DNA of 39,531 nucleotides, from contig QHSQ01000155.1 of NCBI GenBank assembly GCA_003221615.1, positions 1-39,531 of the forward strand, in the 5' to 3' direction. The translations under genes were made by a program, and so were the position numbers. The notes under the pieces were generated by a model, which made no database searches, was not told the DNA's origin, and saw only the letters and a list, made by a program, of their open reading frames with translations. This DNA comes from Candidatus Rokuibacteriota bacterium (lineage in GTDB: Bacteria > Methylomirabilota > Methylomirabilia > Rokubacteriales > CSP1-6). The stretch's first letter is position 1. Each line of letters opens with the position of its first letter. Positions 1 through 12,002 of this stretch are shown here, piece after piece.

Positions 1-1115
1 GAGCCGGCGAATCCGGCCAGGCCGACCGCGTACCACGTGAGCGCCTCCGCGGTGGCCGCCGTCTCGGCGGGACCGAACCGGCCGCGCTCGAAGAGCACGC
101 GCACGATCGGCGTGCGGAGCACGACGAGCCCGACGGTGGCCGGTACCGACACGTAGAAGGCGAGCCGCAGCGCGAAGCTCAAGGTGCCGGCCAGCGCGCC
201 ATGGTCCTGTGCCGCCGCGTGACGCGACATCACCGGCAAGGACGCCGAGGCGAGCGCGATCCCGAATACGCCGAGCGGAAACTCCATCACGCGGTCGGCG
301 TAGTAGAGGTACGAGATCGAGCCCAGCGGCAGCAGCGAGGCGAGCAGCGTATTGACGAACACCATCAGCTGCACCGCGGCCAGGCCGAAGACCGCCGGCA
401 GCAGGAGCCGCGTGATCCGGGCGATCGCGGGGTGGCGCAGGTCGCGCGACGGAGTCAGCAGGAGCCCACACGCCGAGAGGCTCGGCAGCTGAACGACGAG
501 CTGCCCGACGCCGCCCACGAGCACGCCGATCGCCAGCGAGACGATCGGCGGATCGAGGGAGCGCGCGAGCAGCAGGACCGCGGCGATCATCCCGACGTTG
601 AGGACGGCCGGCCCGATCGCGCTGGCGAAGAATCGCCCCTGCGAGTTGAGGACGCCTGTGGCCATCGCGGCGAGCCCGACGAGCAGCAAGTACGGAAACA
701 TGATCCGCGTCAGCGAGACCGCCAGCGATGCCTGCGCCGGATCGTTCATGAAGCCGGGCGCGATCGCCTGGAGGATGTACGGCGCCCCGAGGATGCCCAA
801 GACCGTGGTCACCGTCAGCGCCAGGAGCGAGAGCCCGAGGACGGCACGGAGCATGCGGTGGAGCTCGGGCCGATCGTCACGCGCCATGTAGTCGGTGAAG
901 ACCGGGATCATCGCGGTGGAGAGCGCGCCCTCGGCGAGGAGCCGGCGAAGGATGTTGGGGATACGGAAGGCCACGAAGAACGCGTCGGTGATCGGGCCGG
1001 CGCCGAACGCGCGAGCCACGACCATGTCCCGCACGAACCCCAGCAGACGGCTCAGCAAGGTCGCGCTGGCGATCCCGCCGAGCGCCCGGACGACCTGCCC
1101 CTCGCTCGCGCTCAC
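1..1115 (-). CDS. murJ: Lipid II flippase MurJ (partial, C-terminus outside window)
   Basis: MurJ/MviN flips the lipid-linked peptidoglycan precursor lipid II across the inner membrane. The minus-strand frame is open to the window edge and gives about 371 of the usual ~500+ residues. The N-terminus reads SEGQVVRALGGIASATLLSR followed by LLGFVRDMVVARAFGAG and TDAFFVAFRIPNILRRLLAE, the hallmark first helices of the family, and several hydrophobic helices follow. I chose the GTG at 1115 because the homologous region begins there and a GGGG stretch lies about 9 nt upstream. In-frame ATGs at 1142 and 1163 are alternatives, but they would overlap the rpsT promoter. The gene diverges from rpsT, a frequent neighbour. 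Confidence 0.9.
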   Translation of the reverse strand, partial: MSASEGQVVRALGGIASATLLSRLLGFVRDMVVARAFGAGPITDAFFVAFRIPNILRRLLAEGALSTAMIPVFTDYMARDDRPELHRMLRAVLGLSLLALTVTTVLGILGAPYILQAIAPGFMNDPAQASLAVSLTRIMFPYLLLVGLAAMATGVLNSQGRFFASAIGPAVLNVGMIAAVLLLARSLDPPIVSLAIGVLVGGVGQLVVQLPSLSACGLLLTPSRDLRHPAIARITRLLLPAVFGLAAVQLMVFVNTLLASLLPLGSISYLYYADRVMEFPLGVFGIALASASLPVMSRHAAAQDHGALAGTLSFALRLAFYVSVPATVGLVVLRTPIVRVLFERGRFGPAETAATAEALTWYAVGLAGFAG

Positions 1116-1116
1116 C

Positions 1117-1145
1117 TTGAAATTCCCCGGCCCCTCGGGCATGAT
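1117..1145 (+). promoter_or_regulatory. Candidate sigma70-type promoter of rpsT
   Basis: TTGAAA (1117-1122), a 17-bp spacer and CATGAT (1140-1145) form a plausible -35/-10 pair. The predicted transcription start near 1152 leaves a leader of about 38 nt containing the rpsT ribosome binding site. Seen by eye only. Confidence 0.5.
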
Positions 1146-1189
1146 GCAACGCGGATTCGACATCGACTCGATCGACGAGGAGCTCTCAT

Positions 1190-1441
1190 TTGGCGAACAC
1201 GAAGTCGGCGATCAAGCGGATACGGCAGGCCGAGCGCAGACGCGTGCGCAACCGCGCGATGCGCTCGAAGATCCGCGGCGCGATCAAGACGGCCCGCGCC
1301 GCCGAGGGCGCCACGCGCCCTGCCGCCATCCTCGAGGCGATTCGCGCCCTCGACAAGGCCGTCAGCAAGGGTGTGGTCCACCGCAACACGGCGGCGCGCA
1401 AGAAGTCCGCGCTCGCCCGGCGTCTCGTCGCCGCGAAGTAG
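1190..1441 (+). CDS. rpsT: 30S ribosomal protein S20
   Basis: Primary 16S rRNA-binding protein of the small subunit body, 83 aa. It has the classic lysine/arginine-rich opening MANTKSAIKRIRQAERRR and the conserved tail region VHRNTAARKKSALARRL. The start codon is TTG at 1190, preceded by GAGGAG (1177-1182) at a 7-nt spacing. A UUG start is also known for E. coli rpsT, where it contributes to weak, autoregulated initiation; whether the same holds here is inference. The gene is divergent from murJ and convergent with the ceramidase-like gene. Confidence 0.97.
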   Translation: MANTKSAIKRIRQAERRRVRNRAMRSKIRGAIKTARAAEGATRPAAILEAIRALDKAVSKGVVHRNTAARKKSALARRLVAAK

Positions 1442-1459
1442 CCCGCCGGCTCCGCTCAC

Positions 1460-1474
1460 GCGCCGCCTCGGCGC
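1460..1474. terminator. Candidate bidirectional hairpin between rpsT and the ceramidase-like gene
   Basis: GCGCCG (1460-1465), loop CCT, CGGCGC (1469-1474) forms a short perfect GC stem in the 68-bp convergent gap. There is no T tract, so intrinsic termination is uncertain. Confidence 0.3.
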
Positions 1475-1509
1475 CGGCCGGGGCTCTCCGACGCGCACCG
1501 CGACTCCGG

Positions 1510-2865
1510 TCACGAATCGCAGCCCGACGAGGCGCGCGTCGCCGACCGCGTCTGCCCGCGGAGTCCGCGCACGAGCTCGATCGCCGCGTCGGTCAGACAG
1601 CCGCCGGCCGCGGGGCCATACACCGTCGCGCACGCGACGTACTTGGCGCCGCGGGCATCCGCCCGGGTCGTGAAGTATCCGAGGTAGTCGTTCGACAGCC
1701 CCGCGACGAAGGCCGACGCGAACAGCACCCGCCCCTCGCGCTTGATCGTCTGCCCGAGCGATGTCTGGAGCTCGCCCGGAAACGTGACCCAGGCGGTGTC
1801 GCCGAGCGCCGCGGCGATGAGCGAGGCCTCGCGGGGCATCGCCGACCCGAGCGGAATCGCGAAGAACGGGGGCAGCCAGCTTCCGAAGCAGCGCTCGAGC
1901 GACACGGCCGCGGGTGGCAACGGAATCTTTCGCTCTGCGACGCGCAAGGTCGTGACGGGTACCGGCCGGGCCTGCGTCCATCCGGCCTCGACCGCCGAGG
2001 CCAGCTCCCCGGCGGTCTCGACCATCGCGGCCTCCCCGTGGCGGGCGGGGCTCACGTCGCCGACCGCACCGTTGACGAAGAGAGCGGGTGCCCCGAGCTT
2101 CTGCTCGAGCCGCGCGGACGCCAGGCCCATGACGTCGCCCGACAGCCGAAGGTCGCTGGCGGAGAGCATCGTCCCGTGGATGGCGAAATTCCACACGAGC
2201 GCGAGCGGCGCCCCGGCAAGAGTGGTGAGCTTCAGCACGACGATCTCCTGGTCCAGCGGCTTGCCGAGCCGGCTGGCCGTCACCGCGGGCGCCGTGACGC
2301 TGGTCGTCGCCGCGAGTGCCGGAACCCGAGCTCGGTCGGCCCGCTGGACGGCCGACACGACGCCGGCCACGAGCGCCTCTCTGACCGCTGGATCCAGTCG
2401 GTCCACCGCGACGAGACCCATCAGCCCCGAGCTCATGAACGCTCCGGGGCCTGAATGCGTGTGCGACGCCGACACGACGAGCGCGCTCGACGGCACCCCC
2501 GCGCGGGCCAGGCGATCCTGGACGGCCGCGACGAGCGCGTGATCGACGGCGACGAGGTCCAGCGTGACCCACGCCAGCCGCGCCGCCGGCGTCTCGAGCA
2601 CGAGCGCCCGCACCGTCATGGGATCGCGCTCGCCGACGGAAGGCTTGAACCAGAATGCGTGCGCGTCGCGGCCGAAGAGGTCGGGGAACAGGAGGCGGCG
2701 CTTCATGCCGCCGTAGCCCGCGAGGGGCGTCCCAGGCGGCAGGCGCAAGATGGCGGTCGAAGCGCCGGCGGTCACGCACCCGGCACAGGGCTCCGCGGCC
2801 GTCGCGATTCCCGTGAAGCCGGCGCCTCCCAGAAGGAGGCCGAGGAGGAGCGAGCGGCCGATCAC
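1510..2865 (-). CDS. Neutral/alkaline ceramidase-like exported hydrolase
   Basis: Resembles the N-terminal catalytic domain of the neutral/alkaline (non-lysosomal) ceramidase family, which hydrolyses the N-acyl bond of ceramides. 451 aa, so shorter than full-length ceramidases of about 650-700 aa. A hydrophobic signal sequence (SLLLGLLLGGAGFTG) ends near ATAAEPCAGC. Family-like signatures are SASHTHSGPGAFMSSGL, WNFAIHGTMLSASDLRLSGD and FVNGAVGDVSPARHG, whose histidines would bind zinc. The GTG start at 2865 overlaps the holA stop as GTGA, which implies translational coupling. Many bacterial proteins with this fold have unknown amide or ester substrates, so ceramidase activity is not certain. 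Confidence 0.75.
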   Translation of the reverse strand: MIGRSLLLGLLLGGAGFTGIATAAEPCAGCVTAGASTAILRLPPGTPLAGYGGMKRRLLFPDLFGRDAHAFWFKPSVGERDPMTVRALVLETPAARLAWVTLDLVAVDHALVAAVQDRLARAGVPSSALVVSASHTHSGPGAFMSSGLMGLVAVDRLDPAVREALVAGVVSAVQRADRARVPALAATTSVTAPAVTASRLGKPLDQEIVVLKLTTLAGAPLALVWNFAIHGTMLSASDLRLSGDVMGLASARLEQKLGAPALFVNGAVGDVSPARHGEAAMVETAGELASAVEAGWTQARPVPVTTLRVAERKIPLPPAAVSLERCFGSWLPPFFAIPLGSAMPREASLIAAALGDTAWVTFPGELQTSLGQTIKREGRVLFASAFVAGLSNDYLGYFTTRADARGAKYVACATVYGPAAGGCLTDAAIELVRGLRGQTRSATRASSGCDS

Positions 2866-3872
2866 CTCTCCGCGCACAGGTCGGCCACCAGAGCGACCAT
2901 TTCCGCTCGTGGCTCTCCGCTGCTCTTGAGCCGGCGCTCGGCGTCCCAGCATCGACGAAGCTTCCAGGCGAAGCGAGCCTCGGAGCCGCTCGTCGAGCCG
3001 GTGAGGGTCTCGATCACGACCGGCGGCCGTCGAAGTGCCCGCGCGATCTCGTCGACCGAGCGGCCGCGGCGCCGCATCGCGACCGCGGTCCACGCCGTCC
3101 TCACGTCACGCGCAAGGACCGTCAGCAGGAGCATCGCGTCCTCGGTCGCCAGGAGGCGGTCGAGCATCTTGAGCGCGCCGGCGCGGTCGCGTCGCTCCAC
3201 GGCCCGCGTCAGGTCGAAGATGTCGTCCAGCCGCTGCTCGCCGACGATCGAGCCGACGTCTTTGACGCCGACGTTTCGGTTGTCGGCCCCGCCGGCAAGC
3301 GCGGCCTTGCGCGCCTCACCCAGGAGCGTGGCGGTGTCCTCTCCCGTCAGCTCGACCAGGAGCCGTGCGGCCTCGTCGGTGATCGTCAAACCTTCGAGCG
3401 CCGCTCGCTGGCGTACCCAGCCAGCCAGGTCGCGCGCGCCCCGCGTAGGGAGCTCGATGATCGCGGCGGCGGGCACGGCGCCGATCAGCCAGTGGTCGGT
3501 GCGCCGGTCACGTGAGGCACGCAGCGCCTCGTCGGCCAGCAGGAGCAGACAGGTCGCCGGGTTCGGGCTCTTCGCGTAGCCGCCGAGTGCCTCCGCGCCT
3601 TTCGCGGCGAGCGCTTGCGGCCGCCGGACCGCGACCAGCCGCCGGTCGACTCCAAGCGGCATCGTCGCGGCCGCGCGCACGATCTCGTCGGCGCTCGCCT
3701 CGCGCCCGTCGAAGACCTCGCGGCCCCAGGCCGCCAGCGCGCGGTCAGGAAAGAGTCCGCGGGTGGCGGCATGGAGGGCATCGTCGAGGAGCTGGACGTC
3801 GCCGCCGTGGAGCAGAGTGATGGCCGGCGGCTCGCCCTTCTCGGCCTGTCGTATGAACGTTGCGTAGTCCAT
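2862..3872 (-). CDS. holA: DNA polymerase III subunit delta
   Basis: The delta subunit of the clamp loader, which opens the beta sliding clamp. 336 aa, the usual length. It opens MDYATFIRQAEKGEPPAITL with LLHGGDVQLLDDAL, the pattern of HolA N-terminal domains (a P-loop-like fold without a true Walker A). A segment ITDEAARLLVELTGEDTATL matches the conserved helical middle domain, and the C-terminal helical collar domain ends in ALVADLCAER. The ATG at 3872 directly follows a 20-bp tandem duplication and has no clear Shine-Dalgarno. The gene order leuS-lptE-holA is conserved in many Gram-negative bacteria. Confidence 0.92.
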   Translation of the reverse strand: MDYATFIRQAEKGEPPAITLLHGGDVQLLDDALHAATRGLFPDRALAAWGREVFDGREASADEIVRAAATMPLGVDRRLVAVRRPQALAAKGAEALGGYAKSPNPATCLLLLADEALRASRDRRTDHWLIGAVPAAAIIELPTRGARDLAGWVRQRAALEGLTITDEAARLLVELTGEDTATLLGEARKAALAGGADNRNVGVKDVGSIVGEQRLDDIFDLTRAVERRDRAGALKMLDRLLATEDAMLLLTVLARDVRTAWTAVAMRRRGRSVDEIARALRRPPVVIETLTGSTSGSEARFAWKLRRCWDAERRLKSSGEPRAEMVALVADLCAER

Positions 3873-3912
3873 TTATCGAGTAGTTTTTGGCCTTATCGAG
3901 TAGTTTTTGGCC
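3873..3912. repeat. 20-bp perfect tandem duplication abutting the holA start codon
   Basis: TTATCGAGTAGTTTTTGGCC occurs twice without a gap, at 3873-3892 and 3893-3912, directly upstream of the holA ATG (3870-3872 on the minus strand). It is AT-rich relative to its surroundings, so it may hold promoter or operator sequence, but I see no clean -10/-35 pair. Confidence 0.9.
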
Positions 3913-3924
3913 GCGACCACCGAG

Positions 3925-4120
3925 GGTGGCCTGCTGTAGGCGCGGGTGGCTCCGCTCGCCCGATCACGAGGTCTGCGTCCATCGGCCCGGGTTGTGCGGT
4001 TCTGGTCCCGCGTGCCGGCAAAGGTGGCCTGCTGTAGGCGCGGGTGGCTCCGCTCGCCCGATCACGAGGTCTGCGTCCATCGGCCCGGGTTGTGCGGTTC
4101 TGGCCCCGCGTGCCGGCAAG
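3925..4120. repeat. 98-bp tandem direct repeat, two copies
   Basis: Copies at 3925-4022 and 4023-4120 are identical except for T/C at 4006/4104 and the last base (A/G). The unit length is not a multiple of three and every frame across it is unlike protein, so it is unlikely to be coding. Each unit can fold locally (for example CGGG pairing with CCCG around GGCTCCGCTCG). A small stem CCACC-GAG-GGTGG (3917-3929) lies at its left edge. It sits in the 455-bp gap between holA and lptE. Confidence 0.9.
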
Positions 4121-4327
4121 GGTGTCGACCTCCCTTGTTGGATCCGCGAGACGGCTCGATTTGCCTCTCTGAACTCTTATGCCTGGTTGCGAACCTCAGA
4201 CTTTGCTCGAAGTCCTGGGCTCGCCCCTGGTCGAGCGTAGACCTGAGACGGTACTTGAGGTTTGACGGCTCGGCCCGCCCGGCCGAAAAGCAGGCTGGCG
4301 GAGCGGTTCGTCGGTCGGTCGCCGGCG
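4121..4327. other. Remainder of the holA-lptE intergenic gap
   Basis: No credible gene. I looked for tRNA-like T-arms on both strands and found only fragments such as GGTT-GCG-AACC. The one feature I can support is a possible hairpin at 4270-4286 listed separately. Confidence 0.5.
4270..4286 (-). terminator. Candidate hairpin downstream of lptE
   Basis: TCGGCC (4270-4275), 5-nt loop, GGCCGA (4281-4286), about 40 nt after the lptE stop. GC-rich and without a downstream T run on the minus strand. Confidence 0.3.
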
Positions 4328-4839
4328 TCAAAACCTGTCGATGGTCAAGCTGACGATCGAGCGGGCGATCACGGTCGCGGCGGTGCGCACCGCGGCCTCT
4401 TCTCCCGAGATCGTCTGCGACACGGCGCCCATGACCTGGAAGTCGGCTTTTTCCTTGAGGCTCTGCTCCTCGAAGAGGATCGAGCTCTTCTTCACGTCCC
4501 GCAGGCGGAGGTTCATCGTCACGACCAGCCGGTACTGGCGCACGTTGGCCTGGTTGTCGAACGCGATGGACTGGACGCTGTACCCGACCACCTCGCCGTC
4601 GAGGATCGCATCGGCCTCTTCCGCTCTGACAACACGGAGCCGGCCGTTGGAGGCGAACGCCTCGACGACGGCGCTGGTCAGGAAGGTCTCGACGGCGGGC
4701 TCCGACGTCTTGTTCGTGAAGACCGGCACCGCCACCGTCTTGATGTGGTCCGGAAGGTTGCCGCGAAACGAGTAGCCACAGCCGGTGAGGCCGACGGCGA
4801 GCAAGGCAAGGCCGAGTGCCGGCGCGCGGCCGCTCCGGT

Positions 4840-4843
<4 letters not shown>
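4328..4843 (-). CDS. lptE: LPS-assembly lipoprotein LptE
   Basis: The outer-membrane lipoprotein that plugs and assembles the LptD LPS translocon. 171 aa. A signal peptide ends in the lipobox LTGC (residues 19-22), followed by GYSFRGNLPDHIKTVAVPVF, the typical LptE/RlpB opening GYxFRG...PxxIKTIAVPxF. The ATG at 4843 overlaps the leuS stop by 4 nt (ATGA), as expected for the leuS-lptE-holA arrangement. Its presence implies an LPS-type outer membrane. Confidence 0.93.
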
Positions 4844-7368
<2,525 letters not shown>

Positions 7369-7380
7369 GATTAGGCTAGA

Positions 7381-7409
7381 TTTTTAACATACTTAGCCGG
7401 CAGGGGCAA
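7381..7409 (-). promoter_or_regulatory. Candidate leuS promoter
   Basis: On the minus strand TTGCCC (7409-7404) is followed after 17 bp by TAAAAA (7386-7381), or after 16 bp by TTAAAA. The start of transcription would lie about 10 nt before the leuS ATG, so the leader would be very short and has no Shine-Dalgarno. Confidence 0.4.
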
Positions 7410-7435
7410 GAAGATGCCGAGGACGGCGGTGGCGG

Positions 7436-7495
7436 TGTGTGCTTCAGGCCCTCGCGTGGCTGGGGCCCCGCCGGCCGAGGCGTGCTTGCAAATTG
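7436..7495. repeat. Dispersed 3'-end repeat, copy 1
   Basis: Shares a near-identical core GGCTGGGGCCCCGCC plus GCCGAGGC with 16874-16938, and flanking similarity (TGTGCTTCAGG versus TGCGTGCTGCAGG). The core is close to palindromic around GGGGCCCC. Both copies lie in the same orientation downstream of a minus-strand gene. Confidence 0.7.
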
Positions 7496-7506
7496 GCGAG
7501 CGGGAC

Positions 7507-7758
7507 CTACTTCTTCAGGCCGAGCATGCCGAGCGCTTCGTTGGCCTCGCGCATCGAGTCGACGTGCTTACCTTCCTTGTGAAGGGCGGCGGCGCGGTCG
7601 AGCTTGGCCAGCGCGTTCTTCACGTTGGCGTCGTTCTGGTTCATCGTCGCCGCGGCGTCCCGCCCCTGCTTGATGAGGACAGGACACATGGACGCGGAGG
7701 CCGCTGACGTGACGAGGGTCAGGGCCAACACGGTGGCGCATCCGAGCGAGAACCTCAT
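7507..7758 (-). CDS. Small exported alpha-helical protein (paralogue 2)
   Basis: No function recognised. 83 aa. A signal peptide of about 22 residues (MRFSLGCATVLALTLVTSAA) is followed by SMCPVLIKQGRDAAATMNQN and an amphipathic helical pair with KLDRAAALHKEGKHVDSMRE, ending LGMLGLKK. It is clearly paralogous to the gene at 7838-8092: the Cys after the signal peptide, the (K/E)GR(D/E)AAA motif, the AKLD and GKH.DS motifs and the C-terminal LG.KK all align. The Shine-Dalgarno GAGAGG sits 7 nt before the ATG. The protein is probably periplasmic; TPR-like helix-turn-helix packing is possible. Confidence 0.75.
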   Translation of the reverse strand: MRFSLGCATVLALTLVTSAASASMCPVLIKQGRDAAATMNQNDANVKNALAKLDRAAALHKEGKHVDSMREANEALGMLGLKK

Positions 7759-7785
7759 CGTGACACCTCTCTGGAGACGAACTCC

Positions 7786-7823
7786 GGCGTGACGCGGCGC
7801 CAGGGGATCTGCCGCGTCACGCC
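7786..7823 (-). terminator. Strong inverted repeat between the two small paralogous genes
   Basis: GGCGTGACGCGGC (7786-7798) and GCCGCGTCACGCC (7811-7823) pair perfectly over 13 bp around a 12-nt loop, 14 nt past the stop of the upstream minus-strand gene. There is no T tract. It probably ends or stabilises the uvrC-side transcript; an operator for the downstream gene is the alternative. Confidence 0.6.
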
Positions 7824-7837
7824 AAACCCGTGCGGCG

Positions 7838-8092
7838 CTACTTCTTCACGCCGAGATCTGCCGCAGCTTCGTTGGCCAGCTTGAGCGAATCCGCATGCTT
7901 ACCGCCGTCGTGAAGCTTCTGTGCCTCATCGAGCTTGGCGACCGCCGCCTTCACCTTCGGGTCGTCGGCCTTCATCTTCGCGGCCGCTTCGCGGCCTTCC
8001 TTGATCACCTTCGGGCACGAGCTCGCGAACGCCGCACCCGCGGTGAAGGCCAGCGCGACCGCGACCGCCGTGACTGCTATGAGCTTTCTCAT
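7838..8092 (-). CDS. Small exported alpha-helical protein (paralogue 1), overlaps uvrC
   Basis: No function recognised. 84 aa: signal peptide MRKLIAVTAVAVALAFTAGA with a probable cleavage site AFA-SSC, then SSCPKVIKEGREAAAKMKAD and AAVAKLDEAQKLHDGGKHAD, ending AAADLGVKK. The ATG at 8092 overlaps the uvrC stop as ATGA, so it should be translated from the uvrC transcript. A lone Cys is kept directly after the predicted cleavage point in both paralogues, which suggests a disulfide or ligand role. A lipobox is unconvincing (ASSC here, ASMC in the partner). Confidence 0.75.
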   Translation of the reverse strand: MRKLIAVTAVAVALAFTAGAAFASSCPKVIKEGREAAAKMKADDPKVKAAVAKLDEAQKLHDGGKHADSLKLANEAAADLGVKK

Positions 8093-9966
8093 GTACTGTC
8101 ACCTCCCTTTGAGCCCGGTTGGCTCTGGTCATTGTAACAGTCGATCAAGGGGTCCGGTTCCAGCTCCGCGGGGGGATGGAAATGGTCGAAGATCCGCTGC
8201 GCGAGCTTGGGGGTGACCTTCGGCACCGCCGCCAGCTCGGCGACCGACGAGTCGCGCACGCGGCGCGCCGAGCCGAGCGTCTTCAAGAGGCTCGTGCGGA
8301 TGGAAGGCCCGATGCCGGGGATCGTGTCGAGCACCGATTGGATCGTGCGCTTCGACCGAAGCTTCTTGTGGTACGTGATCGCGAAGCGGTGGGCCTCGTC
8401 CCGGATCCGCTGCAACGTGTGGAGCGCCGGCGACGTGGGATCGAGGACCAACGGGTGGAGTCGCTCCGGCTGATAGACCTCTTCGGCCTGCTTCGCGAGC
8501 CCCACCGCCGGAATGTAGTCGAGGCCGAGGTCCTGGAGCACCTTGAGCGCGGCGTTGAGCTGGCCGCGCCCGCCGTCGATCAGCACGAGGTCGGGCAGCA
8601 CGCTCCCCTGCTCGAGCGCTTTCGCGAAGCGCCGCGTGAGCACCTCGGCCATCGAGGCGAAGTCGTCGGCGCCGGCGACGGTGCGAATCCGGAAGCGCTT
8701 GTAGTCGTCCTTCTTCATTCCGCCGTTTTCCCAGACGACCATCGAGCCGACCTGCTCGGTTCCCTGGATGTTCGAGATGTCGTAGCCCTCGATACGGTTC
8801 GGGAGCCCGGGCAGGTCGAGCGCGCGCTGGAGCTCCTCGAGGACCAACTGCTGGCGGTTGTCCCGGGAGAGCAGACGGTTCTGGAGCGCGATCGCCGCGT
8901 TCGCCTCGGCCATGGCGACGAACTCCCGCTTGCTCCCGCGCTGCGGCGCCAGCACCTGCACCCGCCGCTCGGCGAGCGTCGAGAGCCATTCACCCGTGAG
9001 CTCCGCCTCCGGCAGCTCCTCGGACAGAAGGATCTCCGGCGCGGGCGTGACCGCTTTGCCGTAGAACTGGCGGACGAACGCCGAGAGGATCTCGCCGTCC
9101 GTCCATCCGGCGACCTTGTCGAAGAAGAACGGCTCCTGGCCCACGAGCCGGCCCTTGCGCACGAAGAAGAGCTCGACGCAGGCGTCGCTCCCCTGCCGGA
9201 CGACGCCCACGACGTCCTGGTCCACGTCGTCCGTCGAGATGATCTTCTGACGCTCGCGGACTTTGTTGAGGGACTGGATCTGGTCGCGGAGCACCGTGGC
9301 GCGCTCGAACTTCAGCTCGGCCGCCGCCTCTTCCATCTCCTTGGTGAGCCGCCGGGCCAGCTCCTCGTCGCGTCCCTCCAGGAAGTGCGCGACGTCGTCG
9401 ACGGTCCTGGCGTAGCCCTCGCGCGTCTCCCAGCCCGTGCAGGGCGCGTTGCAGCGGTGGATCGCGTACTGGATGCACGGCCGCTCGAGCGACCCGTCGA
9501 TCGTGATCGAGCACGTGCGCAGCGGAAAGAGCTGGCGCGTGAGCCTGAGCGTCTCGCGCATCGCGGTGGCCGGATAGAACGGGCCGTAGTAGCGCGCGCC
9601 GTCGTGCTGGACCTTGCGGGCCACCACCAGACGCGGGAACTCCTCATTCGTCGTGAGCTTCAGGAACGGGTAGTGCTTGTCGTCGCGCAGGATGATGTTG
9701 TAGCGGGGCCGGTGGCGCCGCACCAGGTTGGCCTCGAGCATGAGGGCCTCGAGCTCGTTGTCGGTCACGATGTACTCGAGGTCGCGGATCTGGCGCACGA
9801 GCGCGTCGGTCTTGGGATCGCGCGGGCGCGACTCCTGGAAATAGGACCGGACGCGACTCCGGAGCGAGGCGGCCTTGCCGACGTACAGGACCTGCTGCTT
9901 GCCGTCCCGGTAGACGTAGACCCCGGGACGGTCCGGCACCCGGGCGATCTTCTCGTCGAGATCCAT
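8089..9966 (-). CDS. uvrC: Excinuclease ABC subunit C
   Basis: The dual-incision nuclease of nucleotide excision repair. 625 aa. The N-terminal GIY-YIG domain is visible (RPGVYVYRDGKQQVLYVGKA), then cysteines CIQYAIHRCNAPC, the UVR motif (EMEEAAAELKFERATVLRDQ), the RNase H-like second nuclease domain (IEGYDISNIQGTEQVGSMVV; VLIDGGRGQLNAAL) and a C-terminal double helix-hairpin-helix (IPGIGPSIRTSLLKTLGS). ATG at 9966, 39 nt after uvrB. A TAGTCT hexamer 6 nt before the ATG could give an internal leaderless transcript. Grouped with an HNH nuclease and uvrB. Confidence 0.97.
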   Translation of the reverse strand: MDLDEKIARVPDRPGVYVYRDGKQQVLYVGKAASLRSRVRSYFQESRPRDPKTDALVRQIRDLEYIVTDNELEALMLEANLVRRHRPRYNIILRDDKHYPFLKLTTNEEFPRLVVARKVQHDGARYYGPFYPATAMRETLRLTRQLFPLRTCSITIDGSLERPCIQYAIHRCNAPCTGWETREGYARTVDDVAHFLEGRDEELARRLTKEMEEAAAELKFERATVLRDQIQSLNKVRERQKIISTDDVDQDVVGVVRQGSDACVELFFVRKGRLVGQEPFFFDKVAGWTDGEILSAFVRQFYGKAVTPAPEILLSEELPEAELTGEWLSTLAERRVQVLAPQRGSKREFVAMAEANAAIALQNRLLSRDNRQQLVLEELQRALDLPGLPNRIEGYDISNIQGTEQVGSMVVWENGGMKKDDYKRFRIRTVAGADDFASMAEVLTRRFAKALEQGSVLPDLVLIDGGRGQLNAALKVLQDLGLDYIPAVGLAKQAEEVYQPERLHPLVLDPTSPALHTLQRIRDEAHRFAITYHKKLRSKRTIQSVLDTIPGIGPSIRTSLLKTLGSARRVRDSSVAELAAVPKVTPKLAQRIFDHFHPPAELEPDPLIDCYNDQSQPGSKGGDST

Positions 9967-9972
9967 GGATCT

Positions 9973-9978
9973 AGACTA
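9973..9978 (-). promoter_or_regulatory. Candidate -10 element for a leaderless uvrC transcript
   Basis: TGTAGTCT on the minus strand places TAGTCT 6 nt before the uvrC ATG, within the 39-nt uvrB-uvrC gap. No convincing -35. It matches the spacing seen at several other genes in the window. Confidence 0.3.
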
Positions 9979-10005
9979 CAGGCTCGACGCGCCTGCGGCT
10001 GCGGC

Positions 10006-11988
<1,983 letters not shown>

Positions 11989-12002
11989 GGCGTCGGGCTA
12001 CT

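Noticed and set aside
3925..4120. CRISPR array or tRNA pair in the 98-bp repeats
   Set aside because: Only two directly abutting copies with no spacers, and no cas genes. T-arm-like GCGG...CCGC pairs lack a 7-nt TTCRANN loop and no acceptor stem or anticodon arm can be drawn.
7838..8092. Small exported proteins as lipoproteins
   Set aside because: The residues before the Cys (ASSC, ASMC) do not fit a lipobox in both paralogues; an A-x-A signal peptidase I site fits better.
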